In this document: positions 46,961 through 59,755 of the stretch, in pieces
Position numbering within the stretch: position 1 is the first letter of the stretch
How the letters are laid out: every line of letters begins with the position of its first letter
Source of the DNA: Pyrus communis
Taxonomy: Eukaryota > Streptophyta > Magnoliopsida > Rosales > Rosaceae
Direction of reading: 5' to 3'
NCBI RefSeq assembly: GCF_963583255.1
Contig: NC_084810.1
Coordinates: forward strand, 7,099,751 to 7,163,750
Length of the DNA: 64,000 bases
Notes under the pieces: model-generated
The model's database searches: none
Told to the model about the DNA's origin: nothing
The model's input: the letters and a program-made list of their open reading frames with translations, nothing else
Position numbers and translations under genes: made by a program

Positions 46961-47253
46961 TGTTGGCCTATACTGCTTTACAAAATATGGAATGCAATGT
47001 CATCAAAAGGTTGTTAGAATCTGTTAAATAGTTAGGATCTGTTGGGATAAGGTTAGTCTAGTCAGCTAAGGTTGTAGAAGTGGGGTTACTCTTGTATAAA
47101 AGGAGAGAATGTGAGAATACGATATAGTTAGTCAAAGTAATCAAAAATATATTCAGTTTTCCTTAAGGCCTTACTGTATTTTTTGTTCTTCTTTCTTCCT
47201 TTCGTTTGTCACTGTTTTTCTTGGTGATTGTAATACAAGCAATACTGTTAATA
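46961..47253 (+). repeat. 3' LTR of the Copia element
   Basis: Same length and ends as the 5' LTR. Differences are gccatg/gcaatg and gggaca/gggata only. Confidence 0.96.
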
Positions 47254-47410
47254 GGCAAGGGGAGTTGTAAATCCATACTTAACGTTTCAGCAAGGAAATT
47301 TTTTTTGGCGAATGCAAAGCATTATGTCTGGGATAAGCCATATGTTAACACTCAAATTATAAGGTTAACAAACTTAATTAAATCCCTTGTAATGGGCTTA
47401 TGATATGGAC
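47254..47410 (+). pseudogene. Gypsy pol relic, right of the Copia insertion
   Basis: Continues the linker between RNase H and integrase (frames read VVNPYLTFQQ and FLANAKHYVWDKPY, shifted relative to each other). It shows that the Copia element inserted into an already frameshifted Gypsy pol. Confidence 0.7.
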
Positions 47411-47469
47411 TGAAATAAAATGGACTCAAAGATATAAGTGGTTCATTCCTCAAAACTAGGCTAAATCCC

Positions 47470-50080
47470 TCATAATTTATTAATTTTAAGAAAATAACGC
47501 TCGGCTCTTACAATCTTCTTTTCTCTCCTATTCGTCTGACCCTCATATTGAAGGTCTTCATCTCTGTATATAGGCCTTTCAATCTTGGAGTCTCTCAAAG
47601 TGTCATTTAATGTGCCAACAACTTGTACTAACTCACTAACACCATTCCACCTATTTAGCCAGGCTCTTGTCAATGACAATTTTGTAGTCCGGTTAGTGAG
47701 TTAACCGTCCCACTTGGACCTTGGTTAATTCGCCCTATCATAGGCTTCTATTGCTGAGTGCGAGCCGCCACATAGTCCAAGTTTTCCTTAACCTGCCACT
47801 GTGTCCTTTTCATCTCAGGTAATGCCTCTGGGCAACCTTTCCGCTCGAACGAGCGGTCAGGCCATTCAACAAGTATTGGGATCTGGTGCAAGCAACCGTC
47901 CAAGCATTCGTACGAATCCCTCGGTCGACACCTTGGTCTTCACTTTTACTATTGATGCGTAGCACACTGTTGCTGGCGCCTAATTGCCTCTGATCATTCC
48001 TACCCCTTTAGGAATCGGGAACTTCATCATTGACATCCTTTGATTAATCGTCACCTCTATCTCGATAAGAAACAGTCGTCCAAAGTTAACATTGTAAGTT
48101 GAAGGGTAGTCCAGAATTGTGAACCTGGTTGTTAAGCTAGCCCTTCTAGGATGACCCTCGATTGACAACGTAAGGTCCGTTTCTTCGACTAGGTGTACTA
48201 GAATGTCCCTGAACAATATAAAGGGTTCTATGTTTTTGCACAAGAGATCCCTGTTGACCTCTAACTGATCGAATGTCGAAAGAATATGACATTTACAGAG
48301 TTACTAGTGTCAACAAAGACTCGCGTAATTTCACAGTTGGCTATCTTTGTTGAGATGAGCAGGGGGTCATCATGGGGTTGCAGAACTCTAAATCCATCAT
48401 CTTCATTAAACATGACAAGCTATTTTGACAATCTTTTCAGCTTCAAGGGTTGGCTTACCTCTCCGACTAAGTAGAAATTCGAAGCTGCTTAGCACGACAC
48501 CCGAGCATAAGCCTTCTTATCTTGGTTAGAATTCCCTATTAGTGAAGATCATCTGGACAAAGTTTAGATCACCTTCCTTCTTACCAGATCATAATTTGCA
48601 GTGGCACCCCACGCCAAGGGAACGCTTGGACTGGGCCAAGGAACTATGGCTAAGTATTATGTAAGTTGCCATCGAACAAGCGCTTAAGATCTATGCAATT
48701 GTCAACAACGTGGTCGTGGTCTCTCTGATATCGACAATACTATTGGTATTATATCTCCGACTACAAAAATCATTTTCACCCTTCGAATAGTAGGAGATAA
48801 CGTTCCATAAAAGGGAACATCTCCCTCTAAGATGTATTCATGAGGGTATATGACTTGTACCTGTCATATCACTCTGAGTGACTCTATGTGTTGCGCTGGT
48901 AATTCTCATACTTTTTTCGTTTTTGGCAGGCAGTCATACACAACTTCCTGATTGGCTTTAGGCGACATGCTTGTCCTTAGCTGACATGCGCGACCTATTA
49001 ATCCTTGTTGTTGTGGCAATTATCTATATCCTTGTTTAGTTAATCTTTGTCTTGTTAAGTTACTAAGCTTACGAGTAATTGGTTGACTCATGGAGCAAAT
49101 TCTTGAAAGTCTCGAGGGGATTCAGAGTCAGATAGAAGTAGAAATCGCCGCCAGCAAATCCCCCATGAGGGCATTATTTTGTCACCTCATCACATCCTTT
49201 GTATCTGGTGTACTCTTTGAATTTGGATATATAATCTCTCAGTGTTTCATTCAGACTCTATTTCACGCAGACAAGACTAGTCGGTGTGTACTGCCTCTTA
49301 AAGATAATCACACAGGTGTCCAGTAAAACCTACCTCAATCCCAAGAAAGAGGTATGGACACTAGGGTTATTTGCTTGAACCAATCCCAAGCAGCTCTATT
49401 GAGGATAATCAGAAATAGCTTACAATTGGTGGAATGGTTGTATTCTCAACCCTTGACAGCGTATATAAACCTATAGAGGTGGTTATACAAATCAGTATGC
49501 CCTTCATAGCTTTCCATCTTGAGCGCTTCAGTGTCCCTGCTTGTCGGCTTGTTGAGTAGCTCCTTGGAGAATGGCAATAACATCTCATCTTCGCAATAAT
49601 CAGGGTTCTTTAGTTTGGACGATTGCTTAATGTCTCCAAGCTGATACCATAGGTTTTTTTTATTTCCTAACCCATAACTTCTCTCAGGGTGCTTCTCAAG
49701 TGATGGAGACGGACCAGAGTTCCCATTGAGCCTCCCAGTGCTTGCTCGACAGTTGTCGCCCCTTCGTCCCGAGCGTCATACTCTACTCAGAGTTTTTTGT
49801 TAATGACTTCACGAGCATCTTCATCTTCGCTCCTGACATCTTAAGGAGAGGACGAGCGCTTTACTTGGATGTTCTGTCAATTTTCTTGTTCGTCTAGTTG
49901 ATTTGTATCAGTAGGTCGTCATACTTTTCCTGGAGCAGGGTATTTTGGACATGGAGAAGGTTCCCTACCTCATTCATCTCTCCGACATCAGCAAGTATAT
50001 CATTCATTTTCTCTTCCAAGCTAGCGAGTCAAGCCCTCTCTTCTTGTATTCTTCTTCGAAATGTCGTCATAGGCCTTGCA
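47470..50080 (-). pseudogene. Antisense Gypsy gag-protease relic
   Basis: On the minus strand, 48243-47980 reads as the protease-linker region of Tat-type Gypsy elements (RRASLTTRFTILDYPSTYN, MMKFPIPKGVGMIRGN). Upstream, about 49640-49150, is gag-like (MESYEGHTDLYNHLYRFIYA, NRAAWDWFKQI) with many stops. The N-terminal coiled-coil part (50070-49662) is shared with the copy at 18952. It lies opposite to the flanking integrase, so it is a separate element or an inverted segment. Confidence 0.65.
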
Positions 50081-51005
50081 AAATATAGGATCATCCATCG
50101 TGTAGTCACTGTGTATCATTTTTAGACATCTAGTAACTTTTTTTTTGTCTCAGTCGGCTCGAGTGCTTGAGGCAACCTTCTATGAACCCTTGGGCCTTGC
50201 ACTCTTAGGTATTTCCTTGAGCTTGCGTCGTTAAGTGGGCCAGTGGTCTTGAATTTCCTTTAAGGTACAATTTTTCCGCATTTCAATATTCCAAGAGCTA
50301 TTATCAGTGATGTAGGTAAGCACTTCTTGAATAAAGCTTTTGATGCACTCCTTGCAAAATATGGGATCACCCATCATGTAGCCATTGCATATCATACTTA
50401 TACGTCTGGTCAAGTTGAAATCTCCAACAGAGAGATAAAACGCATCCTAGAGAAAATAGTCAGCTCCACTCGCAAGGACTGGAGCTTGAAATTAAACGAT
50501 GCTCTACAAACGTACAAAACAACATATAAAACTCTGATTGGGATGTCTCTCGTACGACTCGTCTATGGTAAAGAGTGTCATCTACCTATAGAGCTAGGGC
50601 ATAAGGTGTACTGGGCTATCGAACAGCTAAATTTAGCCTATTTTTATGTGGGTGATAAGTGTAAATTGCAATTCAACGAGCTAGACGAACTTTGTACTGA
50701 GGTATATGAAAGTGAGAAGCTCTACAAGGAGAAAACTAAGACGTTTCATGACAATCAAATTCAAAAAAGAGTTGAAACCAGGGCATTAAGTTTCGTTGTT
50801 TAATTCAAGGTTGAAGTTGTTTCCAGGGAAGTTGAAGTCCAATTGGAACAAGCAATACCGGGTTACTAACGTTTATCCTCATGGGGTTGTCAACATTATT
50901 AATGAGTAAAGTGGTAACACATTCAATGTGAATGATCACAGGCTAAAACCACACTTAGACCATCAGACTTCTGCTACGTCTAGCTATAGACGTTACTAAA
51001 GTGCT
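50080..51005 (+). pseudogene. Gypsy integrase relic, composite copy 2
   Basis: A frame from about 50288 to 50803 reads as the C-terminal half of an Athila/Tat integrase: [57 protein letters not shown]. In shifted frames to 51000 comes the '[13 protein letters not shown]' and '[11 protein letters not shown]' tail. A 65-bp stretch (from 'ccttgcaaaatatagg', about 50075) is an older tandem duplicate of 50353-50420. Better preserved than copy 1, but it lacks the N-terminus and catalytic start. Confidence 0.8.
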
Positions 51006-51030
51006 TATTAAGAGGCATCCCAAAAAATCC

Positions 51031-51031
<1 letters not shown>

Positions 51032-51061
<30 letters not shown>
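51032..51061. repeat. Poly(A) run, 30 bases
   Basis: A homopolymer at the position where copy 1 of the Gypsy composite has a shorter A run (20349-20357). Confidence 0.95.
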
Positions 51062-51062
<1 letters not shown>

Positions 51063-51114
51063 AGTTTGCTTTCGATAATACTAGTTTAAAATTTTGTATT
51101 TTTAACTTTATATT

Positions 51115-51740
51115 TGTTGACCCTAAAAATTACAAAGCCTACGCGGCGCGTAAGTCGAATAACTAATAAGCTAACTAAGTCCTTTGGTTGAATGCGGGGC
51201 GTGCCAACTCGTCGGCCGAGGAGTAAAATTTGTGGTTGTCGCGTTGAGCGCATTGCTGACTTCTTAATCTTGCGACTGCGACCGGGGAAGGAACACTCTC
51301 GGTCTTTGGGTTCTAGAGCCTGAAGACGAGGCTGCTAGTTCTGCGAAGCTCACAAATCGTCGGTGCCCGATTCAGTCACCGTGATTATATTCATAAGACT
51401 ATAAGCACGTCGAATCGACACTAGACTATACGGACACAAATACTCAAAGGTGATGTATGTCTTGATGGTGAACGTGATTCGGCCATCAAAATGCCGAACT
51501 CTAAAACTCACTTGTGAAAATCCAATCATAAAATCACTCGGCGCCCGATATGCCGAATGTCATAACTCGTAACACCTTACTTCGTCGAGAGGGTTGATAA
51601 GATGACCCCCGCCAATAAGGATTCGAAAACCCTTTTCGGCCCTAAGTTAACAAATTGGGCCCTGCAAGTGCAAACCACAAGTAGAACAAGCAAGAATAAT
51701 AGCGGTAGGAAAGTGTAAAACTAGCCGAATAAAAGGCAAG
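51115..51740. mobile_element. GC-richer LTR-like block
   Basis: Begins TGTTGACCC exactly where similarity to composite copy 1 stops, and has a base composition unlike its surroundings, with repeated 'gccgaa' words. I infer an LTR fragment inserted into copy 2. No CA end or target duplication was established. Confidence 0.35.
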
Positions 51741-52588
51741 ATTGAAATGAACATACCAACTTAACGCTGTTATTTACATATTATGATTGATTATGGAAAT
51801 ATATATTCATACCATCACTTATTTACAACGTCAACATAAGATGAAACCGCAACAGAGTATCCACAATTCAGCATCGGTAAAAAGCCCCTGTTGCTCATGC
51901 TTCTCTGCAGGCCACCCCCATTATATAAACAGTGTTAATCTCCCAGTAGAAGTAAAGAAAATCTGCACACCTGAAAACAAAAGAAAACAAAGACAGACTC
52001 AAAAATAGCACACAGAAAGGTACCAATGAAAAACCCATAGACCACGGAGAAAACTGAGAAGTTGCAAGGGAAAGAGCGAAAATCATGCTTCTCTGCATAT
52101 AATTTGCTTGTTAAACATTTCATTTTTACAAAAGCCAACAGTAATTCAACAGCTCAGCATTGCCACAGTAAATGCCTGCGTACATAAGTAGGCAAGTGCC
52201 TCGCTCGCCTTATGTACAAAGTGTGCAGTGTGTTTAAGGATATGACAAACCGTGATGGATAGTTTTTTCTTTTGAGTAGGAGAATTTGTGCCGCACTGAG
52301 AATATATGTAAACCATTTTCGTAGAAGATTTGACATTTAAGAAGGAAAAAACAAAAAAAAAAAAAAAACAGAATACCAAGTGGGAGAGAATGAATGTCAT
52401 GCCTAGAATATCATGCTTGTAAACAGGTCGTTAATTTCAAATTACGACACCTCACTGACTATATCATTCTCGCTTCATTCAATGAAGACATTTGCAGAAG
52501 ATCACCCAGGCTAAATCATCATCCAGAACTCAGTAATCTTACTAATATATTCAACAAACAAATCTACAACAGTAATTGGAACATACCT
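51741..52588. other. Region downstream of the autophagy gene
   Basis: Includes the likely 3' UTR on the minus strand, just below 52589. Short open frames on both strands show no known domain. Confidence 0.45.
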
Positions 52589-55500
52589 CTAATCAAACTC
52601 ATCGCCTTTGTCTCCAAACAGATTCCCCAATCCCAGGCCTTCTATGTCATTATTTACAAACTTAAGTTGGGCCTCCAAGTTTAAGCTGCTCTCTCTATTA
52701 TTTACAGTCTCAAGCTGAGTCTCTGTCTTCGGGCTGTCATTGTTATTTACAAAGCCCTTTCTTTCTATGGGCGTCTGAGAACCACCCCGTCCAGTTTCTT
52801 CAATCCCATTAGCAAGTTGTGCCACTCCAGCACCACTTTCAGTCATGGTGTCAAGAGAGCTTGAACTGTTTCTGCACGAAAGCCCGCTATTTTCAGATAC
52901 ACCAGACCTCTGATGCGAAAGTTGCCCACTAAAATTGCTATCTACAGAAGCAACCCTGCATAAGAAAAGACGGTAATTCATACACATTATTATTAGCAGT
53001 ATGTTGTACATGATGAAGCATACATAATATATGCAGAGAGCATGTGATCATAAGCAACAAGGAAATGACCAGGGGCTGATAATACATGGATGCATAGAAC
53101 CTCAGCTCACCTTGTTTGTTGAAATATGGGAGTTTGAAGATATTCAAAAACTGGGACCAAATCCCTTGATCTTGCTTCAATCATGTGAGTTGGAATTCTC
53201 TCGATCTCAATTTCCCCTACTGAAGCAGTTTCATCATCCATTTTGACACCTTCCACTATTATCGACTGAAAGTATAGCTGGCAAACAATTTTACAAAAGC
53301 AAAGAGCATGTTGAACATCACAAACACAGAATTTTTATGAAAAGAAAGCATAACCACAATTTTGCATTTTCCAACTCCCAAAATACCTCAGGTTTTGCCC
53401 ACACTGGACTTTGGGCTTCATGCATCTGCAGTTCAGCTTCTGAAATATACAACTGATATTTTTCCTCAGGGCTGATCTTTGCTTTTGTAACAGTACTGCA
53501 AGCTTCAGGGTAAATGGTGTTTCCCTTCTTCTTCCCTTCGCGATATATCTTATTGTTGTCAAAATTTCCATTCTCACCATATATGTCAGAAGTATCCTCA
53601 CGCTCCCTTCGGTTTTTCTTTTGACATATATTCCACTTCTGGATAGCTTCAACTACTAATCTTGCATCATCCTCCAGGCCCGACTCATGAGTGTTCAATC
53701 CAGCCACAGCAGTCGAATCTAGATCGTTTGATATTCGCAATGCGTATTGTATCATGGAACCAGAAGGAGAAAAAACCAAGAGGTGGTACTTAGCCTTCGA
53801 AGAGTTGCGATCCACATAATGAGCATTGCCCTTGCAATTGTGGAATGAAGAAGCAACTGCCCCAGAAAGGGTAGTCATCTTGCCTGTTGCAGCAGCTGCA
53901 GCACCACTTACAGTGCCTCTCCAACTATTATTTCCATTTCTTATTCTACCAACAACAGAAAGTGTAACTGGGGGACCAGCTGAGCAAAGGCTTCTCTGGT
54001 TAAGTGTTTGCAAACCTGGCCAACGAACTGACGATCTAGTAACACCCAATCCTGTACTTTTGGTGGTAAAACCAGCATCAGCAGTTGGGAGATTTACTAA
54101 TCCTCCCCAAGGATTTATAGCAAACAGATGGCTTGTCCCCCTAGAGGAACTAACCATGATCCAGTTGCTGTCATCACTAAAACTGATGTCCTGTATAATC
54201 TGGAAATGAAAAATGAAAAAGAGGAAATTAATATCAAACACGTGATTGTTGAAACAAATGGCATACCCAACAAGGAATTCTGAAACATGAGAATGGCTCC
54301 TACTGCATTTGTTAATCCACGTTGGAGCCTGTAAAGATGTACATATGATGCACCACCATCAGTTGAAGAAAAGCTTCCAGGCATTATCTTAAAAACATTG
54401 ATGTTATGCCCCTGAGTTGATGCAGTCACTAAAAGGGTGCCACTAGGATCAAAGCATAATGCAGAAATAGGACTCGTGTGCGCCCTGAACTGGGCAATAA
54501 CAGCCTTACTGACAATATCTCTGACAATTACCTGACAAACCAAAGAACATGATAAGCACAGGGGACCTAAATAACGCATGAAAGGATCAGAACAGTATCA
54601 CTTACCCTTATAACAAACTTGATTTGGTAAAAAAATACAATATAACTAAGCATGCGCATGCATTTACTCATGCAAAGTTAGAAAGGTAACTCACTAAATA
54701 TACAAACTCCAGTCAAAGTCTAAAAAGGAAAAAGTGAACTTACAACTTTAAGTGAAAACAGAATTGAGGTCAACAATATGTACCATACCATTCCAACATT
54801 ATCAGTGTCTGTGGACAGGCCATTGACAGTACCATTAACTTTCCAGACAGGATTCGCTGATTGAAGAGAAGTATTACTATCAGGTATAAGCTCAGAGCAG
54901 TACCGGGACAGCTTCTTATATCCCATGTCTCCCAGGGTTACAATCCCAGCAGCTAGTTGCTTGCTTGACTCTTTTGCATAGTGAGCAACCAGGCTTCCAT
55001 TTGAAGGAAAACCAGAAAAACTTGCAGAAGGTTCCAGATGCTGTGGACTGACACGCCCAGAATTAGATACAGCAACAGGACTTCCACTATAAGCCAGCCA
55101 TCTATTGCCTAATGCAAGAGGTCCACAACCTATACCTCCAGAACCAGGGAATCCCGTAACTATCGGATTGGTAAGAATGGTATATTCTCTCTCCAATGTC
55201 ATGGAATCAAAACAGTGAATCTGCAATACACAAGACTAGATACTCAAATACCGGTTAAGCAGAAGATAAGAAATAATGGAGAAGCGTACATAAACAGGTA
55301 TCTACCTGAGCTGCTAGAGAAATAGCAACAACTCGAGAACTGCACTTTACTGAATAAACAACTGATCTGAACTTTAGAACATGAACATAAGATTGAGATT
55401 TCAAAGAATAAAACCGAACAACAGTAGGCACAAAACTGCTGTTCACTGTGTCATGGCTGTATGCAGTAACACCATTGTGAGGAGTGGCAGTGCCATCCTG

Positions 55501-58500
55501 TATGATATTACCCACAGAAATGGACCCATCGGCACAAACTACCATCAATGGACGGCTTTCTTCAAACTTGTCTTCTGATCTCTTTGATGCTATTGGTTTA
55601 GGTAGCATTTGCATGAATGAGGCAGGACCATCATATCTGGAAACCAGGTCCCGGACATTATCTGCTTCTTCAACATCCCAAACCTGGAATCCAGAACGGT
55701 AGCCCAGAAGGAGAACTTGATGAGTGTCATTCCCCTCACCTTCTAACTTGTCAAAGCCAGCCCAGTTCACCTTTATTATTCAAAAGATATATGAAAAGTC
55801 AACTCCATTCTCTACTACTTTGAAGACTCCAGATGGGAAAAGTACATCTTAAAGTCATGCCCATATCAACATAAGAAAGAATGTAGTATCCTAATGTTCA
55901 ATGAAAAAATCAAATACAGGAAAAATGTAACAAAACCAAGTTTAAAACAAATGGAGAAAATTTATAGAAAACAAGATAAAGAGTCATCAACCTGAAAGTG
56001 CACAATTAACACCAACTCTTAGGCCTTATATAATTTTCTTTTTAAATAACCCTTGGCGGAAAAAATGTTGAAAGAGAAAGAAAGACCTTGATGGAGCAAC
56101 ATCGAATTCAAGAATAAAAAAATATGATCATGTGTATCCCTGTTGAATGGGAAACATGTAATGGTTAAAGTGCCAACAAAATATCATTTTACCACTTCTA
56201 ACATATAAACAAAAAGCTAAAATTTCCAATCAATTACATACCTCCATTCAGAGATTCATGTTTTGTTCATTTATTTTATACAAACATTAAACTTTCTAAA
56301 TTGTTATATAGACGATAGAATCACGAAACTTCTTAACAACAAATGCACCTCAATTGCTCCTTCCAAGTTCTAGTGCACAGGCATGTTTGATGTGAAATAA
56401 CTATTTATTTGCGTGTCAAACGCTAAAAAAGGACTGAAATTTGCATCAAATATTTTCATTATGCAACTGCTTTGTTGTTTCCAGAGTAGCATTGCACAAA
56501 AATAACAAGCAAAAACCCGTTAGTATAATGTTTTCTGGATTCAATACAGTAGATATAAGTATAATGTTCAAAACTCCTCCATCAGTGAATCACTATTACA
56601 CCTTGTAAAAAATATGCATGTCATCTTCATCATAATGTTTCCAAAAAAAAAAATCATAAAATGTATACTCATCAGAAAGGCTTAATTTTTGTAAACAAAT
56701 CATTTACGTCAAAAAGATAAATAGAGGCTCTGTTTGGCTGCAATTATCACCACCTTAAAATGACGTTTTCTTGATCAATGTTACTTTAAAGGAATGATCA
56801 CTTCAGATGCATTTCCATTTCTACTGAAATAATTAGCTGCTACGTCAATTGAATTATGAAATCTAGTTTACAATAAAATAATATTAATTATCATGAATTC
56901 CACTACACCAATCACTAAACATTATTGCTAGTTGCAAAATATCTTTTAAAAAAACTCCATGACAACTATAATGTAACACCACTTAAGTCACACAATCCCA
57001 CACTCCATGCATTGAACAGATTAGTTATGACTGTATTCTGGATATGCCAACGGATAACATTCAACCAAAGCGTTTACCATGCTTGAAGTAATTTTGTAGC
57101 AACTCCTTTATATAATAATATGAAGGATAAACTCAAGTTGTTAACCGGAATGTATAGTTCCTGTAGCATCAAGTCAAACGTGATATGGAAACCTCCTAAT
57201 CCTAACAATCTAACAATGAATAAACAAAAATGCTTCACTAAATGTTTTTCTATTGAATCTGGAAATTAGGATGTGCACTTGTAACAGACTTACTCAACAA
57301 AGTTTCCTTTACATCTGACCAGATTCACAAACTTTTGTCACAACCAGGATGGAAAACATGATCTAATTGAAGTGATGCAATCAAAGCTCAATAATTTAAC
57401 CAAATATTTCCAAATTAATATAATTAATTGTAAAGAAAAGAGCTTAAACAAATAGAAAATTAATGTCATTTGAAATCAAACACGTGGAATATGTAGCACA
57501 AATCCGACAAAAGGTACCCACCATACCTCCCATAAGGCACATGTATATCAAAACATACACGTGTAGAGCCTCATTACGCAACTGAACCGACTAACACACC
57601 TATGCTATCCGACATTAAACAAGCGACAAATCACATTAGCTTGTTGCGAACACTGCATCTGAACTACCTATGAATCCAAACTGCCACTATCTTGAATATG
57701 TGTGGATCCTATTTTTACAAAATAATCTACTAGATTATCCAGTATGCCGACACCAAAATGACAATATTCATTAAAAATATTGCGTCAACAAGAATCAAAT
57801 CTTGCGATACATTTACAAAATAATCTACTAGGTTATCCAGTATCCCGACATGAAAACGACAAACCCTTAAAAAAATTGCGCCAACAAGAATCAAATCTTG
57901 CAATGCATGCAGAACAACCTCGACCACTACAATCACCCTCCCAATGAATTGCAACTGCTCCACAACTAGTATAAACATTAATACCGTCCTAATTCAATCA
58001 GCTTCCAAATCAAGCATTCTTAAACAATTTTCATCCCTTTGATTATTTGAGGAAATAATCATCAACTCCATAAACAATTTTCATCATTCACAGACCTATT
58101 TTGCATTCTCTTTCAGGCTCAAAACTTCAGATGCAACCTATTGAAACTAAGTATTCACAGCTAACAATTTTGGCAACTTAAGTACTGCACATATTATTTC
58201 AAGTTCAATCTGCATTTCAAAGTTTGTATTCATAAAAATAAAATAACCAATTTACAATAAATCCAGACTTTATTCCCAGATTTTCATAACAAGTTTAATT
58301 TATCTATCCACAAAAGGTAGCAACATCTAAAGTAGATTACACCATCATATGAACATATACTTGTACATATACACAACAAATGAACTGAATTCTACACTTC
58401 TGAACTAATTTTCAACCGGAGTCCTATAATTTCAAATTAAGAAACCAAAGATTCGGCAACTCATACCTGATCAATGTTGGTATCATCATCCCTCTCCACA

Positions 58501-58745
58501 ATCGAGGAAGCCACCGAAGCTGCGGACCTCGCAACGGTGGAAGCACCGGACGAAACGATCCTCAAGTAGCTCGAAATGGCCCGAAAAGAGTTGGGAATGA
58601 AGCTGTTGGACCGAGCGGGGCGAGGAACACCACCCTGCTGCTGCTTCTGACCGCCATCATTCCTCATCCCCAGCACCAGAGAGATCAAACTAGTCAATAC
58701 CCAGATCACGAAAACCGATGATTCTTCAAAAACTGCCTTAATCAT
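52589..58745 (-). CDS. ATG18H: Autophagy-related protein 18h-like (WD40 plus BCAS3 domain)
   Basis: A PROPPIN-family protein that binds phosphoinositides on the forming autophagosome. Seven exons with GT-AG borders and consistent phase: 58467-58745, 55306-55770, 54789-55220, 54304-54531, 53387-54199, 53111-53277, 52589-52955; 916 residues from the first Met. A second Met (codon at 58665-58667, MRNDGGQKQQQGG) gives 890 residues and a start more like relatives, so it is the likelier one. Motifs: NSFRAISSYLRIVSSG near the start, GYRSGFQVWDVEEADNV in the first WD blade, FRAHTSPISALCFDPSGTLL, then LQRG (461-464) in place of the usual F/LRRG lipid-binding motif. After that comes the BCAS3 domain (YHLLVFSPSGSMIQYALR). 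Intron 1 is 2.7 kb. The ATG18h rather than f/g assignment is by resemblance only. Expected to be ubiquitous and starvation-responsive by family. Confidence 0.93.
57713..57908. repeat. Tandem repeat in intron 1 of the ATG18-like gene
   Basis: Two copies of a unit of about 98 bp ('tttacaaaataatctacta', 'ttatccagtat', 'caacaagaatcaaatcttg') starting at 57713 and 57812. The remainder of the 2.7-kb intron (55771-58466) holds no other recognised feature. Confidence 0.85.
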
Positions 58746-59506
58746 AACCCCAGAGCTGTTTCCCTTTGAACTTATGAGGCAAAACCCAAATAAGAAACAG
58801 CCCCAAATTCACAAGCTTTAGGTCCCAAGTGTCCCCATCTCCTCCTTACACCAAAAGGCATCCAAATTTTCACAAAAACCCAAAATTATAAAACCCCAAA
58901 TCAAACCAAATTGGAAACACCCAGACACAGGGCCTTCGCCTCTGATTCCACGTCGTCTCCTCAATAAAAAGACAAAGAAACTCTTATGTAACAGCTTTCA
59001 AATACAAACAAAGAGCCCCGAACGGACTTTATCTTCAATACCCAGAAGCTGAAATTTGAAAAAAATAAAAATAAAAATGGGAAAAATGCACAATTTTGCC
59101 GAAGAATGAGGGGTTCCTTATACTCCTACAATGAAAAAATAAAAAAATTACGGGCTTTTCTAATTTGAAATTTGAAAAAAAGATAAGAAAAGAATGGGTG
59201 GAATTGAAATGGAAAGAATTTGTACAGAGGATTAAAGGAGGGATCTTAGGGTTTTTGAAGGGAAATCCGCCAAGAAATCGCCAGAAAACCGGGGGAGGTC
59301 TGAGGAGAGAGAAAGGTGTAGAGAGAAAAAGAGATCGGATAATGGCAATGTTTTTTTGTGTGTATTTTTTTGTTTTGTTTTACATTTTTTTTGGAAATAA
59401 AATAATAAAAATAAGAGACTATTCGTTTACGACTCTATCCATGCAAGGCATTTCAAAGTTGGGTTTTAGTTGATACCAAAACAACTTCAACCTCCTCTAC
59501 AAGTTA
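58746..59506 (-). promoter_or_regulatory. Leader and promoter region of the ATG18-like gene
   Basis: AT-rich DNA upstream of the start. No certain TATA box. An open frame on the plus strand (59165-59473) is Lys/Arg-rich by composition and is not supported as a gene. Confidence 0.4.
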
Positions 59507-59755
59507 GCCCCCCTTCGTTTGAAAGTTTTTAAAATGTGTGGAAGTGTTTTGGTGAAGATGTATTTTAAATTAATTTTTAATAAAAATTCAAGTAAATCTT
59601 GAAAAAACACTTTAAGTACTTCCTGCAAAAAGTACATAGATGATACTTCTTATAGAATAAAAAATAAAAAAACATTTATAGTACTTTTGAAACCCAAAAT
59701 TAATTTCAACAAAAGCGCTTTAAGTCATTTTAAAAGCATTTCCAAACAAGCCTTA
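59507..59755. mobile_element. hAT-like MITE, about 250 bp
   Basis: Left 'ccccttcgtttgaaagttttt' pairs with the complement of 'aaagcatttccaaacaagcc' at the right, and 'aaaatg' follows in both. No coding capacity. Confidence 0.48.

Larger units (their letters stand above)
41580..47253 (+). mobile_element. Complete Ty1-Copia LTR retrotransposon, 5.67 kb
   Basis: Two 293-bp LTRs, a primer-binding site, a Gag-Pol frame in Copia order (gag, protease, integrase, reverse transcriptase, RNase H), a polypurine tract (TTGAGATTGAGGGGGGA, just before 46961) and a perfect 5-bp target duplication GGCAA (41575-41579 and 47254-47258). The LTRs differ at only 2 of 293 positions. The termini are TG...TA rather than the usual TG...CA. 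Structurally whole, but the coding frame is broken in four places. Confidence 0.97.

Noticed and set aside
59165..59473. 102-codon plus-strand frame upstream of the ATG18-like gene
   Set aside because: Low-complexity Lys/Arg-rich composition in the divergent leader region, and no homologue recognised.
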